A DNA stretch of 64,000 nt, from positions 88,326-152,325 of the forward strand of contig DATBHO010000009.1 of NCBI GenBank assembly GCA_036557405.1, written 5' to 3'. Position 1 is the first letter of the stretch, and every line of letters begins with the position of its first letter. The position numbers and the translations under genes are program-made. Shown here one piece after another: positions 63,657 to 64,000 of the stretch. The notes under the pieces were generated by a model, which did not search any database, was not told the origin of the DNA, and worked only from the letters and a program-made list of their open reading frames with translations. The DNA is from TA-21 sp036557405 (GTDB lineage: Archaea > Thermoproteota > Nitrososphaeria > Nitrososphaerales > Nitrososphaeraceae).

Positions 63657-64000
63657 ATGAAGCTTGATGTACCAAGATTTACAGAAAGATTTGGATCGGT
63701 AAGTTTACATGGAGTTCAACGTGTGTACGAATTGGATTCTGGACACAAAAATAAACAATCAAAAACTGAATCTGAAGTAATTCGTTCTATAGATGATGAA
63801 ATCATATCCAAAATAGAGTCTGAAATGTCAATAGTAATTCCCATAAAAGGAGAACGTTTAAAGCTTTTAGAAGGCGTCCTTAGCGGTATTCCACATGATT
63901 GCTTAACTGTAATTGTATCAAACAGTCCTAGAGAACCAATTGATAGGTATAAACTAGAAAAACAGGCCTTTGAACAATTTAACAGATTCACCGAAAAAAA
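63657..64000 (+). CDS. mpgS: Mannosyl-3-phosphoglycerate synthase, N-terminal part
   Basis: The 114 visible codons from the ATG at 63657 read MKLDVPRFTERFGSVSLHGVQRVYELDSG, seen in parts, followed by MSIVIPIKGERLKLLEGVLSG and LTVIVSNSPREP. This matches MpgS (GT55), which makes the precursor of the compatible solute mannosylglycerate. The catalytic half is beyond the window. Some Thaumarchaeota fuse it to the phosphatase MpgP, which cannot be seen here. Confidence 0.88.
   Translation, partial: MKLDVPRFTERFGSVSLHGVQRVYELDSGHKNKQSKTESEVIRSIDDEIISKIESEMSIVIPIKGERLKLLEGVLSGIPHDCLTVIVSNSPREPIDRYKLEKQAFEQFNRFTEK

Noticed and set aside
1..64000. tRNA genes, CRISPR arrays, insertion sequences or prophage
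   Set aside because: Reading the intergenic stretches I found no T-loop/anticodon-arm pattern, no regularly spaced repeats, and no transposase, integrase or phage genes; a covariance-model search would be the decisive test for RNAs.

Overview
The window is chromosomal DNA of an archaeon, most likely an AT-rich member of the Nitrososphaeria (Thaumarchaeota); a Nitrosocosmicus-like soil group is my best guess. Archaeal marker genes include rps17e, rpl2, rpoK with a basic tail, Sec61-gamma-type secE, gatE, apgM, purP, cofG/cofH, nadM, A-type ATP synthase subunit F, a KEOPS Cgi121 subunit, Cdc48 and a 20S proteasome beta subunit. TATA boxes sit about 21-30 nt before many start codons, so leaderless mRNAs are common, and TTG/GTG starts are frequent. 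No ammonia-oxidation gene, rRNA, tRNA, CRISPR or transposon is visible, so the lineage call is inference from gene content.

Layout. 1-2.4 kb: small zinc-ribbon and hypothetical genes, an Elf1-like protein and thioredoxin. 2.4-6.8 kb: chaperone block grpE-dnaK-dnaJ-hsp20. 6.8-16.3 kb: ABC ATPase, secreted GH5-like glycosidase, gatE, DUF309 protein, methyltransferase, sucD/sucC. 16.4-21 kb: GHKL ATPase, a proteasome beta subunit lacking the catalytic threonine, PUA protein, nadM, sufC. 21-31 kb: antiporter, ABC-2 permease, acylphosphatase, F420-type oxidoreductase, MBL-fold nuclease, purP, secE, two regulators, apgM. 31-45 kb: atpF, glycosyltransferase, cofG/cofH, the purine and one-carbon genes purN-folD-FTHF cyclo-ligase-purD, rpoK, carA-carB. 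45-54 kb: phosphoesterase, THUMP protein, an operon-like run HTH-TatD-S17e-ThiS/MoaD-like-Cgi121-HTH, Cdc48, rpl2. 54-64 kb: nth, sulfate assimilation (sat, cysH), a SelD-like protein, HIT, degenerate HAD protein, half-size heme A synthase, CorA, Rieske protein and the start of mpgS.

The main discovery candidate is in carB. A 22-nt segment (41852-41873) interrupts the conserved N-terminal coding sequence. It can form a near-canonical bulge-helix-bulge: central helix GGCG/CGCC, two AAT bulges and a perfect 6-bp inner helix. Cutting AA^T in both bulges restores the family sequence GEAGEFDYSGSQ exactly. This looks like a minimal archaeal protein-gene intron removed by the tRNA splicing endonuclease.

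A second pattern is possible initiation at ATA. Three genes (carB, a small HTH gene at 49 kb, and the membrane-anchored protein after sat) have no ATG/GTG/TTG where homology or a signal peptide needs one. Each has an in-frame ATA at that place, and two of these overlap the upstream stop codon as ATAA or TGATA, the way ATGA and TGATG do in coupled operons.
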